Shown in pieces: positions 40,801 through 51,000 of a stretch of 64,000 nucleotides of DNA (positions are counted from its first letter, which is position 1; every line of letters begins with the position of its first letter). The notes below the pieces were generated by a model. It searched no databases. It was not told the DNA's origin and saw nothing but the letters and a program-made list of their open reading frames with translations. Location of the stretch: positions 868,001 to 932,000 of the forward strand of contig SRSI01000038.1 of NCBI GenBank assembly GCA_005656395.1. The letters are read 5' to 3'. Both the position numbers and the translations under genes were made by a program. The DNA comes from Strongyloides papillosus (Eukaryota; Nematoda; Chromadorea; Rhabditida; Strongyloididae).

Positions 40801-41896
40801 ACAACACCTTGTAAGAACAACTCGATAACGAACTATATGTAGCAATCTTTAAAAAATCACTTACTCGTATAAAATTTGCATCTGCACCACTATCTACAAG
40901 AAATTTGATTTTTACCTTATTGAACGAGAGATATTCATAGAAATTCTCGTTGCAAGTTGAAGAAAGAAATAACACCTTATATTGTAAGTTTTTATTGTTA
41001 TGATGAACCTTTTTACAAACAATAGCCAAATGACCAAATAACTGACAGTTATCACATCTCTTAGTATAGACTTCACTCAACGATGGACACTGTGGCTTAA
41101 TATGATCGCAAGCTCCACATACATAACACTTTCTTTCCTTTTTCTTTTCAAACACCTTCTTATTGATAATTTGACTTTTAACCTCTACCTTGTTAACTTT
41201 TACCATTTCTTCATCTTCATGCTTTTTCAGGTACTCAAGAATCTCTTTAAAAGATGATATTTTGCCTCTAGCAATCTTCTTTTCAATCTCTTGTTTTTGG
41301 ACAGAATCTGGAAGACCATGCAACACTATAACAGTTTTTAAACCATCTAATTTGGTTACATCTTTGCCTAACTGTTCCAATACCCTGGAGGTGTATCTTG
41401 CATAACCTGTATGTTTGCCAGAAGAATCCTGTTTTTCCCAATCCTTGTAACCTGTGTTTATCAGTTTGTAGAATTCTATTAAAGGATTAGTTGGTGTGGA
41501 GAAGTGAAGTTCTAATAACGATTTTAACGTAACTTGCTTCTTACTAGAAGAAATCCATTCCAAATCTTTCAACTCCTTACCACCTTCTAGAGCATTCTCC
41601 AACTGGGTTCTTACATTCTCTCCTAGCTTGCTTACCATCAAACGTCTCTGTAGCTTACTGGTTAGTTCTTCAACCTCTTCCAATTCTGGTCCATATTTCT
41701 GTACATATTTCGAAAAGCATATCTCTCCATTATACTCTTTCAACCTTGTTTGTAACATAGTGAAGTGAGACATCATCTTTATGTCCTCATCTCCAACCAT
41801 AGTGAAACTTGATGAACTCTTACATAGTTCTTTTGTTACTGATTCTGTTACCATAGCTATAATCTTAGCTAATGATTCCTGGTCCGGGATCGCCAT
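37832..41896 (-). CDS. Gag-Pol polyprotein of nested gypsy element
   Basis: One open frame of 1354 residues when counted from the ATG at 41896. Order: Gag helical region; two CCHC-type knuckles (CYVCGACDHIKPQCP and CDNCQLFGHLAIVCKK, about 255-295); aspartic protease (VDSGADAN, about 333); reverse transcriptase (WQDD where most gypsy enzymes have YxDD, about 617); RNase H (MTDSSEYGIGSSL); and integrase with HHCC zinc domain and D,D,E core (HVDHF, TDQAPVF, NGTAERA). The acidic tail may be a targeting region. The start ATG is made by the last base of the LTR and the first two of the primer-binding site; an upstream in-frame ATG at 41914 lies within the LTR. No lesion is seen. Confidence 0.93.
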   Translation of the reverse strand: MAIPDQESLAKIIAMVTESVTKELCKSSSSFTMVGDEDIKMMSHFTMLQTRLKEYNGEICFSKYVQKYGPELEEVEELTSKLQRRLMVSKLGENVRTQLENALEGGKELKDLEWISSSKKQVTLKSLLELHFSTPTNPLIEFYKLINTGYKDWEKQDSSGKHTGYARYTSRVLEQLGKDVTKLDGLKTVIVLHGLPDSVQKQEIEKKIARGKISSFKEILEYLKKHEDEEMVKVNKVEVKSQIINKKVFEKKKERKCYVCGACDHIKPQCPSLSEVYTKRCDNCQLFGHLAIVCKKVHHNNKNLQYKVLFLSSTCNENFYEYLSFNKVKIKFLVDSGADANFIRVSDFLKIATYSSLSSCSYKVLSYANEVIDILGKWKTYHGEFLVVRNGFDNLLGKEWMKKNSYQFKYVNQLAKEKPMSEIMASKHVELFKDELGTIKGQQIHLKVKENVKPIYCEARRVPFSRMEPVKKCLEQMVQKGVLIPVDNPEWSAPIVVVSKRVGEDASTEEKLNAIRICPDFSTGLNEVLEEERITTRTMEELLALCPKGKHWTVVDVRDAFHSFEIAPDSRKYVSISTPFGHYQYTRMAFGLKVAPIVFQKFMNDLLAPVKTASAWQDDILIVNDNYEDHLRDVDAVLTLMENVGLKLKLTKCAFNKNEVPYLGYILSNKGKRLDPNRYKDLLNMKSPVNQTQLHSFIGMLAYYGNYIPNLHLHKPVLSCLLKKGCPFKWGVKEETAFKAIKDSLVIEALEHYSFELPLVLMTDSSEYGIGSSLNHRMSNGDLKPIAFYAKTLTDTEVNYQICEKEGLAVVLSIERFHQYLSGRKFTLMTDNRGLECIFKTSKGMSKVQAKRIARWRLQLLEYDFDVQLTKSASMGPADSLSRLIMAEKENLNDDEIMVARIKNNKQVELQLNLLSIRNESSIDELIKEIKVCMDAGSWPKRTNSLIRFYKKYRTMIEEVDGVLYINGRILLPNNLRSKALQEAHEGHLGITNMSRKLRIKYIWHGLDTDVKNFVRLCIACQNISNCHSVPDEDWPKTQRPMQRIHVDHFYFEGKPYLLLKDVYSGWIEVTSVKSLHTNVTIQWFNLIFRRLGFPQCLVTDQAPVFNSCEIEQYCRDVGIVKMTSHAYHAASNGTAERAVQHVKNILKKGKIDNVENLESYLNNCLIEYHELPKDNGRTPAQDMLNRDLRTNETVYEHPDHTKDNPFCNVVNIWYYDVITKTWIPGTIEKLIGSRGARVVVENGTKSKDVHVTHLRQRFINVENCFPFSNAEDEEDEPQKVETSSLFEEKCIQVESSSEEKAFDVITKVEDDKIEEENLRIGLESEISLPSLSDIDDSKENSDYTYSPSEEVSE

Positions 41897-42028
41897 GTTA
41901 TGGAAAATCAACACGTGTAAATCAAGTCTTTTATTTTAAGAAAACCAAATAATAAATATAATAAATTACATAAATAATTTGCATAAAATAATATTAATAT
42001 TAAAAATATGTTAAATTTCAATATAACA
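41896..42028 (-). repeat. Nested gypsy 5' LTR
   Basis: Same 133 bases as 37523-37655. In element orientation it ends CCATAACA next to the primer-binding site. It should hold the promoter. No TATA box is obvious beyond AT-rich stretches. Confidence 0.92.
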
Positions 42029-42860
42029 CGGAACAAACCGCAAAAGAATTAGTAAAATGCTTCACAAGAATTGGATGGCCAGAAAGAATACGTACTGACA
42101 ATGGTACAAACTTCAAATCAAGAAACTTTACAGAATATATGAAATCATTATCGGTTGAACATATAACAACAACTGCAAATATACACAGATCCAATGGAAG
42201 AATAGAAAGAATAATTTGATTACTTCGACAAACACTACGCGCAAATAAACATGACGATCAAGACAACGCACTTCAAATCGCAATATACGTATTTAATAAT
42301 ACACCACAATCAAAAACAAACATTATTCCAGCGCAACTAATTGACCACAATCCATCAAAGTCCCAAGGTATACCATATTACAATCAAAATCTAACAGGAG
42401 AACAAGATTTATTTATAAGAAGAATAAATTATCAGGAAAATCAGAAAAAAGCTGAATCAATAGATGAAAAAACAATACCAACAAATACAATTGTTTGGCT
42501 GAAGAATACAGAGACAAGAACAACAACAGTAAAGAATAACAAGTTATATACTGGACCGTTTAAAGTTGTACGAAGACTTCACTACAACACTTACGAAATA
42601 CAGGACCTTAATGGAGAAAACACACATCAAGTATCACTGGATCTACTAAAGATTGACCCAAATCAAAACAGAGGGGATTATGGAACACCAAACATGAAAA
42701 AAAGAGGACGACCAAGAAAAGAGACGGACAATATCCTAAATAAGAATTCACACGAAAGGAAACATAAAGTCAACGATGAGACCAACCAAGTAGAAGAGGA
42801 AGACCAAGAAAACTTTAAGATAATCAACAAAATAAAAAAAAGAAAGATTTTATTAGGATA
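42029..42860 (+). pseudogene. Gypsy pol, right part: integrase core and C-terminus
   Basis: Continues the outer pol after the nested element: an integrase core (TDNGTNFKS, NGRIERI), then an in-frame TGA at about 42218 (with the D,D,E glutamate just before it), then a C-terminal chromatin-side region with one AT-hook (KKRGRPRK). The AT-hook matches the three-hook tail of the 2142-residue polyprotein, so the elements are related. Confidence 0.8.
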
Positions 42861-42970
42861 AACATTAAATATGAACAACAATATAGAGAAAGTTATAGCA
42901 GACATCAAACAACAGAAGTTCCTGAACTTGTGACAGCAGTTCCTTCATTTTTTACCCACCCACCCTCCCA

Positions 42971-43324
42971 TCAAGATTGCCACTTATGGACAGGCAATTG
43001 AAACTGTATGGGCTGTCCATACCCATTTCCCACTGCCACTCCTGCATTCTGCCGCATCCTCTTGACTACTCCTGGCTTGCAGCATACACAAATTGATCCC
43101 AGGAGGAGTATCAATGTAAAAGCGACACTCGCTCCCAGGACCATAAACAGGAGACGGTCCTCCCAGCCAACCTTGCATCCCAGCTCTGTCGGCTCCATAG
43201 AAATAGCCGCTCCAAGGGCTGCTCCAACTCCCGCTCCAATTCCAGCTCCTACTTCTGCTCCTTGACTCCTGAGAAAATCCATATTTGATGGAAAACAAGA
43301 CAAAAATAATGAAAAACACAACAA
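42971..43324 (-). CDS. Antisense small membrane-protein frame within the gypsy 3' region
   Basis: A 117-codon frame opposite to pol. From an internal Met (MDFLRSQGAE) it has a Gly/Ala-rich hydrophobic stretch (GAGIGAGVGAALGAA), a transmembrane segment (LLFMVLGASVAFTLILLLG), a following Cys cluster (CVCC) and a basic tail. GC content is far above its surroundings. TTTTCTCAG lies just before GAGTCAAGG on this strand, so the true exon may start near 43275. It could be a captured host exon or an antisense accessory gene; function unknown. Confidence 0.4.
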   Translation of the reverse strand: MLCFSLFLSCFPSNMDFLRSQGAEVGAGIGAGVGAALGAAISMEPTELGCKVGWEDRLLFMVLGASVAFTLILLLGSICVCCKPGVVKRMRQNAGVAVGNGYGQPIQFQLPVHKWQS

Positions 43325-43556
43325 TTATATAGAACATATTATGAGGATAATTTTAATATATTTAACAAATGAAATTCAAAAATTAACAACACAAAATTCA
43401 AATTAACAAAAGATATTCAAAATTTATTAAAAAGTACAATTGAAATTACAATAAACACAAATAATTCAAAATTAACATATTTTCAATTCTGCAATAAACA
43501 AAACAAAAGAAGATCATAAAAGAAGAAACCAGAAGTAAACTTCTTAGGAAGGGGGA

Positions 43557-43868
43557 TGTAATGTAGGACACATTAATCAACCATCAACAACCCACATTCA
43601 AATTCCAAGAAAACCTAATAACACATTAAAGCCCACATTCAATTCCAAGAAAACCTAACAACACATTAAAGCCCACATAAACTTAGAAATCAATCCCAAC
43701 CTCCTACTCACACCACTGAAACAATATAAATACAAGCCTTTAGAATATCAAATCAGTCTAGTTAAAATAATCTTCTAAAAATGTTGTAACCATATAATAT
43801 CTCCTTATTAATAAAACTTACCTTTATTAAATCAGCACTTCTATTTCATATTACACGTTATTATAACA
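43557..43868 (+). repeat. 3' LTR of truncated gypsy element
   Basis: 312 bases, TGTAATG...TATAACA. It contains a 40-base tandem duplication (CCACATTCAA...TTAAAGC, about 43600-43672), a TATA-like CAATATAAATAC near 43720 and AATAAA near 43811. No second copy in the window. Confidence 0.75.
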
Positions 43869-45214
43869 CAAAATTATATAAATTTTTGTTTCATACTTTT
43901 AAGATTAAAGTTATAAAATTCAACACGGATATTCTATATTTGTCAATATAAAGTTAATATTTTTAAACTTTGATCCCTTTATGTAGTAAAGTAATATTAT
44001 GATGTATTGTTTATACTTTGGTTCAAAATAATCAAATAATAGATTATTATTTCAACAAATAAATAGATATAATGAAACTAAACTTTTTGTTTCTCCTTAA
44101 AAACACAAAAAAGATAAAGGAATCTTTATTAAGAAAAAGGTTTTCACAAAAAAACAATTTAATGATACGAACTTAATAGAAATGTGTAAAATTATTCAAA
44201 TAATCTTTGAAAAATACCTGAATAATAATAGAGTAGTTTAAATTTTGATACAGTGGTCTTTGTTTTGATAAAGTCGTTCATGTTTTGATGAAAATTTTAT
44301 TTGTGTATATCTGAAGTTATTTAGTTACATTATTTGTGTTTAAAAAATGATTTTAGTAACAAAAAATTAAATACTATTAAACTTAAAATTTACATGTAGG
44401 AAAATTCGCTTTTTTAATTTTGCAAAACAAATTTATTCTCCATTTCAACGACTGTTAAGGTTAATTCTTTTAACTAAGAAATATATTTTTTTTATTGTAG
44501 CACGGAAAACGATCGTTGGGCAAAGAATGATTCTGTAAGACAGAAAAGTCCCGATTTTTATGTGATACTGATATTTCAATAATATTAAAGTGAAGTACTA
44601 ATTTTAGTATGTTAACTTTTATGTAAAAGTAATTGAATTTTAAAATCTCTAGTTTTGTATATTTTTATAAAGTTTAATTAAATTTACTCTAAATATTTAA
44701 AAAACTTTAATTTCTGTTATTTTCTATTTGGTATTCAATAAATCTTCCTGAAGCGAATTAAATTTGATAAGAAACGTATACTCATAAATTATTGTCTCCT
44801 TAAAAAAAGAGATACATGGAATTAATCTGCTTATAAATTAATTTTAATCACTTAAATTGTGAATTTATAACGAATGAACGTGAAAAATTGTCTAAACAAG
44901 TTACAGTGAGCTTGTAATTAAATAATGTTCGTAAAAAGTTTTGAGTTATTTGAAAAACTATAATATAAAGAATGAATTTGAATATGTTTATAAATAATTT
45001 TAATATAATAAAAAATTTTTTCAAAGAGTGGTAATTTTGCAACAACTTTGAATATACAAGGTATTTTTCCATCATCACAGTAATTTAAAGCTACATGATA
45101 TACATAATGCTCAAATGTTTGCAATATTCAGCAATAGATAGATACATCAGGTTATTTTAACATAAGTGATTAATATTTTGTATATAAGCAGAATAACTAG
45201 TACAAATTACTAAA
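43869..45214. other. Intergenic, no gene seen
   Basis: About 1.3 kb of AT-rich sequence between two gypsy remnants. Frames on the minus strand near 44.85-45.12 kb are low-complexity and not credible. Confidence 0.4.
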
Positions 45215-46003
45215 ATCTTTTTATGATTTCTATATTTGATGTGGCTTCACGCTTTCATCAAATTCCCTTGAAAGAAAAGTCAAGGTTTCTCACGGCTTTT
45301 AATTCACCATGGAGCGTCAATAAATTCACTACCACTCTAATGGGTTTAAGTGGTAGTCCAGGTACTTTTCAAAGAGTAATGGATTTTATCTTTAGAGATA
45401 TTAAATACCGTTTGTTAATCTACATAGATGACATAATTATTTTTTCAAATGATGAAGAAGAGCACATCAAAACAGTGAGTGAATTTTTGCATTATATCGT
45501 AAATAGGGACTAAAATTAAGATTGGATAAGTAAAAATTCGGAGAGATGAATTAACATATTTAGAATTCCGTATCTCTCACAAAAGTATTGGAGTTAATCC
45601 TGCGAAAACAAAAGCAATCGTAGATTAACTACGACCAAGTAATTTAAAATAAATAAGGGCGTTTATAAAAATGACAAACTTCTTTAGACGCTTCATACCA
45701 AATTACGCCAAAAGGACGGAACCATTACGTCATTTACTTAAGAAGGGTGTTGAATATAAGTGGACAGTAGAATGTCGAAAGGCTTTCGATAGCCTAAAAC
45801 AAGCCCTAAGTTCATCCCCAGTACTCAGTTCACCAAAAGAGACAGGTGAATTCATCTTACAAACAGACGCTAGTTATTTGGGCATTGGAGCTGTATTATT
45901 TCAAAAACAACCTGAACTTAAAGTCATCACATACACACAGAAAAAAAATGGGAAGCATTTTTGCGTAAAATGTAATAAATTTTTCCCACCTAAAAAAATT
46001 TGA
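45215..46003 (+). pseudogene. Decayed Ty3/gypsy reverse transcriptase/RNase H fragment
   Basis: Two open pieces: 45223-45513 with an RT palm (FHQIPLKEKSRFLTAF, LMGLSGSPGTFQRV, YIDDIIIF) and 45671-46003 with the RT thumb/connection and start of RNase H (NFFRRFIPNYA, LQTDASYLGIGAVLF). Frameshifts and stops lie between (about 45510-45670). It is of another gypsy lineage than the two larger elements. No LTRs found. Confidence 0.82.
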
Positions 46004-46132
46004 ATTTCCTTGAATTGCGACTAGTTTTATCGCAATTATATGGTACATAAAAATTAAAGCAGTAATTAAGTAGTTATTAAAATAAGTTTCTATTTTTTAT
46101 TATATTATTGTTATTTTAAAACTTAGATTGTC

Positions 46133-46400
46133 TGTAATCCTGGTGGATTCTTCGGGAGCCGTAGAGGCTCCCGGGCTTTTACAATATAACACGAGACTTT
46201 GTTTAAGAGTTTATTTAAGCAAAGGGGATTAGAATATAACAATCAAGTGAATATATATATATATTATGAAAAAAGGTATTATTTAACTATGATGTAAAAT
46301 AGTCTTCATCCGTTCCTTATATAGTCCTTGAGGGAATGGGCGTGTTCTTATTGATATGAATGTACATACATTTCATCCGACACAGCTTCCCATGTTCACA
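46133..46400 (-). repeat. 3' LTR of the 9.7-kb element
   Basis: 268 bases, same as 55536-55803. It contains a GGGAGCC(GT)AGAGGCTCCC hairpin near the end and a TATATATATATAT run near 46250. Confidence 0.93.
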
Positions 46401-47187
46401 TCCCCGGATCAAGCTTTTAATTTGATATTAAAAGGTGACAATCTGAGGATTAAATAGTATGTATTAATAGTTTAAGTAATGTTCTATGTTAGGAATACGT
46501 TCTAGCAGTACATATCAACTGAGATATTTCAAGTGTATACGGGAAGTTGGATTTCCTTGTCTGAAGTCTTGTGATTCTTAGCATGATGTAGGTTCATTTT
46601 AAATAGATTCATATTGTGGTTTCAATAAAGGAATGGATGAAATAGAATACATTAATAGTAAGAAGTCTACTTGTAATTATTTTGTTTTGATAGTGTTTCT
46701 TCTGTCGTGGTAGTTTATCAGTGTCAGCAAGTAGTAAGTTAGAATAACTTTTCACAAATATATGTATGTAGTACAATAAAGAGTGAATGATAAGGGGGAA
46801 TACAATAATAAGTATTAAAATTGATGTAGTATATTAATAGGAAATATATTAAGATATGGGGTCATTAATAAAAATAGTATATGCGGTTAAATATATAAGA
46901 TATAGCATGTTAAAGATAGGAATAGTAAAAAATATAAAGTTTTAACAATGATAAAGTTACATAAGGTATAATGTATTTCAAAATGCATTAAATATAAGGA
47001 CAACAAGGGGTATATATAAAAAGGTTATTGTAGTTTTTTAAAAAAATAATAAAATAGTTTGGTTATATGAAAAAGGGGAAAAAGCAAAAGCAAAAATAAG
47101 AAATGTGTTAGATAAAAATTGTTAAGAAAAAATCACAATTAGGAGCAAATTCAAATTGTAAGATTGTATCGAAAAAAAATGTCTGTT
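46401..47187. other. Untranslated 3' region of the 9.7-kb element
   Basis: About 790 bases between the accessory gene and the 3' LTR, without an open frame. It ends with the polypurine tract on the minus strand at about 46401-46410. No other feature seen. Confidence 0.6.
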
Positions 47188-47898
47188 TCATTCGTGTGTC
47201 TTATCCATAAGAGAAGGTTGGGAAACAATTTTGATGTTGATGTTGTTCATTCTGGGAAAAAGGTAGCAGAAATCCATCCATGAGGCATCTGCCACAATGT
47301 CCAATCTATCCCAATCTCTTAAGTTTGACAGAATTCTGATTCCACGTTTTGACTTTGGACAGGGAGGAATTGCTAGTATCAGTCTTAGATTTCGGACTTT
47401 GTTGTTTTTTTGTAGGACTGATAGATGTAAAGATAGCTGTCCTTCTTTCCATTCCTTGAAATGTAGTATGATTCCAGTAGGATGATCCCATATGGAGCCA
47501 TTGGTGTTGGTTCCCCGGCGTGGAAAATATCCACGGTGAAGGAAGCAGACTCGATTGTAGTGGTCGGGATCTGGATCGGTAGTACATAGTTCGCTTTCTG
47601 CTATACTGCTTCCATCATCATCACTCGGAATAGGAGTAGTGTCGGATTCATGAAACTGACTGTCCAAATTAGAATGGTCCATTTCTTCAACATTATCCTT
47701 CATGAATGGAAGTTCATAATCATCTGCTACGAGGATTTCGTCCTCGCTATCCTCCTCGAAGTCATAAGTAGTTAGTTGTGGAGCTTCAGGTGGTGGTGGA
47801 AGTTGATCACTTTCGTCATCACTATCATCATCAATGATGATAGGATTGTTGATACTGCCTTCGTATTGGATATATTCTTGAAGTTCGAATGAGTCCAT
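47188..47898 (-). CDS. Accessory protein of the 9.7-kb element, acidic with a SUMO-interaction-like motif
   Basis: 236 codons after the polyprotein gene in the same direction, 186 bases downstream. The N-terminal half is acidic and Pro/Ser-rich. IIIDDDSDDE near residue 20 has the form of a SUMO-interacting motif (hydrophobic triplet followed by acids), and PPPPEAPQ follows. The C-terminal half looks folded (LHRGYFPRRG, FKEWKEGQLSLHLSVL, LRLILAIPPCPKSKRG). It sits where env lies in retroviruses but lacks a signal peptide and membrane segment. Role unknown; a nuclear adaptor is an inference from the acidic motif. Confidence 0.65.
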   Translation of the reverse strand: MDSFELQEYIQYEGSINNPIIIDDDSDDESDQLPPPPEAPQLTTYDFEEDSEDEILVADDYELPFMKDNVEEMDHSNLDSQFHESDTTPIPSDDDGSSIAESELCTTDPDPDHYNRVCFLHRGYFPRRGTNTNGSIWDHPTGIILHFKEWKEGQLSLHLSVLQKNNKVRNLRLILAIPPCPKSKRGIRILSNLRDWDRLDIVADASWMDFCYLFPRMNNINIKIVSQPSLMDKTHE

Positions 47899-48084
47899 AA
47901 TAGTAAAAATATTAATGATATTTATTAAAAGTGTATTTCTTTTTATTCTTTTAAAATTATAAAGTGTTTTTATTCAAATGTACTTGTCGGGGTGGGTATT
48001 ATTAAAAAAATTTCTTTTATTGGATATTATTTGAAGCGTAGCGTGTTAGGTATAATTATATTATGTTAGTATTGCTAGACATAA

Positions 48085-51000
48085 TTATTGTTTCTTTGGT
48101 CTTCCACGACCTCTTTTGGGTTGTTGATTATCCAGACTATCATTTGAATTATTGTTTATTGAAATTATTTTCTTAGGTCTTCCACGACCTTTTTTTGGTT
48201 GAATTATTATTTCATCAGTATTTGATGTTTCATTAATGGTTGGTAGAACTTTTCGTGGCCTACCTCTCCCTTTCTTAATAATAGTTTCCTGTGGAAAAGA
48301 TGGTACTCTTGTATTTTGGTGATTATCATTGTCTAATATGTTTGATTCGTTATTTAGGGTATTTTGTATTGCTAGAGGGGCCAATTTTAAAAATCTTGCG
48401 TTGCAGCGTTCTGTCTGTCCTGTTTTTCTATTTGATCTAGTAACCATTCCTATTAAATAGGTGTCGCCATGGAGATGTTCTAAGATTCGGTATGAACCAT
48501 GGAATTGTTCATTGTTTTTGTGAGCATTGACTATTTTCTTGTAGACGATTGTACCAATTTTCAATGTAGCGAATTGTTTAGAAGTTGATGCTCCATCTGT
48601 AGGCGTTGGTTTAAGTTTTTCTTTAATGAATTGGAGTAAGTTTTGTCTGCCGGATAAAGTTGTATTTGTATAGGATTCATTTGTAAATCTGTCTGCAGTT
48701 GAAAGTATGTATTCTTTAGGTTTTCCTTCTTGATTGGTTGTATAGCTGAAGTTATGTACGTATTGCGTACTATTGATAATGTCACTAATGTCTTTCTCTT
48801 TGTAAATTCGTAATGATTCTCTGATTGTTCTGTTGAAACGTTCTACTATGCCATTTCCTTGATGGTTGTATGCCGATACGGCATAATGTTCAATATTGTA
48901 TGTTTTACAAAAATTTTTAAATAGGTCTGCTATGAAAGCAGGACCATTGTCAGTTTTTAAGGTATGGGGAAAGCCAAGCAAGAAAAAGGATAATTTTAAA
49001 AGTTTTATTGTCGTGGAGGTACCCATGTTCGTGGTATGGTGAAGATGTACAAATCGACTGTATTCGTCGATTATTACCAAAACATAATTATGTTCACTAA
49101 TTACTAAATGATCGACACTTAATGTGTGCCAGGGGTAAGGTGGTATAGGTATTTTTTTATCATGAACAGTAGCTTGTAAGGGGCCATGAGGTTTATTCGT
49201 CAAACAGGTGGTACAAGATGACCAAATTCTCTTGATATCATTATCAATGGCGGGCCAATGAAATGTATCTTTGAATTTTGGTGCACCTTTATCATAGCCG
49301 TTATGGTTTCCTAGTAAAGGATGTTCATGCCATCTAGTAAGAACCATGAAACGTAATTTTTGGGGGACATATAATCTAGTTTTACCTCTAAGAGAAGTTT
49401 TGCAATCGGGGTAGGTGTCTTTTTCTTTTTCATTCAAATATTTATGAAAGTTTTCTAATGTAAAGGGGTATTGTAAATATGTAGTTACTTTAGGGAAGAC
49501 ATCTGTATAGCTTTCTAATGTATCAGTAAGATTAATGTTAAAAACTTTTCTACTAAGATAGTCGGCAACAATGTTATTGCTACCTTTAATGTATTTTATG
49601 TCAAGATCGAATCCCATAATATAATTTTTATATCTATCAAGGATGTTTGAAACATCCTTTTTTGTCATTAAACTTAATAAACTGTTTTGATCAGTCAAAA
49701 CAACTGATCTTTTTCCATAAATATAAGGTGAAAATTGTTTTAGCGCATAAACTAATCCTAGTGCTTCTAGTTGTACGGGTGCGTACATGGTTTCTGATTT
49801 CTTAAGGGTACGTGAAGCAAATGCAATTGGTCTATCCTCTTGCATTAATGCTGCACCTAAACCTTGTATAGATGCATCTGTCATAATAGTGAATTGTTTT
49901 GTGGGATCAGGTGGGGCTAAAGTACAAGCTGATATTATAGCTTGTTTTAGATTTTCAAATGCTTCAGTGTGCTTATTAGTCCAAATAAAATTATTAATAG
50001 TGTCGTATAATAGTCCAGCAATTTTGCTGTAAGATGGTATGTGTTTACGATAATAATTAGCAGTACCTAGGAAAGAACGAAGTTCTTTTTCATTCGTAGG
50101 GATTGGTTTTTCAGCCAATGCTTGTGTTTTTGCAGGGTTGGGTTTGACACCGTCCTTGCTAATAATAAATCCTAAGTATTCCAACGATTGTTGGAAAAAT
50201 AAGCATTTTGACAAAGAAAATTTAAGACCTAAATTGTGTGCTTTCTCTAACGCGGATCGTATATTGTCTATGTGTGTGGGTATCTCATTATCGGTTAATA
50301 GAATATCATCTAAGTATACAAATTTATTGCTATCGTTAAATATTTTTTCCATGATATGATTAAAGAAGTCCGGGCTGCCTACTAAACCCATGGGAATTCT
50401 TTTGTATTGAAAGATTCCTATGTGTGTAGGAAATCCGGTAAGATATCGACTAGATTTGTCTAAAGTCAGCTGGTGGAAACCATTCTTCAAATCTAACGAA
50501 GTATAGAATGTGTTTCCGGCAGCTTTGTCTAGTATACTGTCTATTCGCGGTATGTGGTGACTTTGGGGTTGTATTATTTTGTTAATTGCTCGAAAATCGA
50601 CTACGAATCGCCATTCGTCGTTTTTCTTTTTAACAGGGTTAATTCTAGAGAGATATGGTGTACGCGAAGGCTCAATTATGTCACTATCTAACATATCATT
50701 TACTTGTTTCTCAATTTCTCTTTCTTTTTCTATAGAATATCGAGGTGTCTTAATGGGTTTCGGAATGTCATGAGGGATCGTATGTAATTCAAGTGTCTCA
50801 GGTCCATTATAATGTCCTGGTGTACTATTAAACTCATGAAAAACATTTCTAAATTTCCATAGAATGTTTTTAAGATCAAGGATATTCTTATCAGTTAGTG
50901 CACTTGTGTCTAACGATACTAATTGTAAAAAATCATTTTTGGATGTTATTTTAGATGTAATCTTAGATGGGTATGGTGGTAATCTATCGACAATGTCTGC

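Larger units (their letters stand above)
37518..42033 (-). mobile_element. Complete nested Ty3/gypsy element
   Basis: 4506 bases between two 133-base LTRs, flanked by a direct 5-base target duplication CGGAA at 37518-37522 and 42029-42033. In element orientation (minus) each LTR reads TGTTATATTG...CCATAACA. The primer-binding site TGGCGATCCCGGACC follows the 5' LTR directly, and the purine tract AGAGGGGAAA abuts the 3' LTR. The structure is intact, which indicates a recent insertion. Confidence 0.95.
36065..43868 (+). mobile_element. 5'-truncated Ty3/gypsy element with nested insertion
   Basis: The pol region starts inside reverse transcriptase at about 36065, is interrupted by a complete LTR element at 37523-42028, resumes at 42029 and runs to about 42860. 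A purine tract (GGAAGGGGGA) precedes a 312-base 3' LTR at 43557-43868 that begins TGTAATG and ends TAACA. No matching 5' LTR or gag is in the window, so the left part is lost. The pol type resembles the larger element at 46.1-55.8 kb. Confidence 0.85.
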
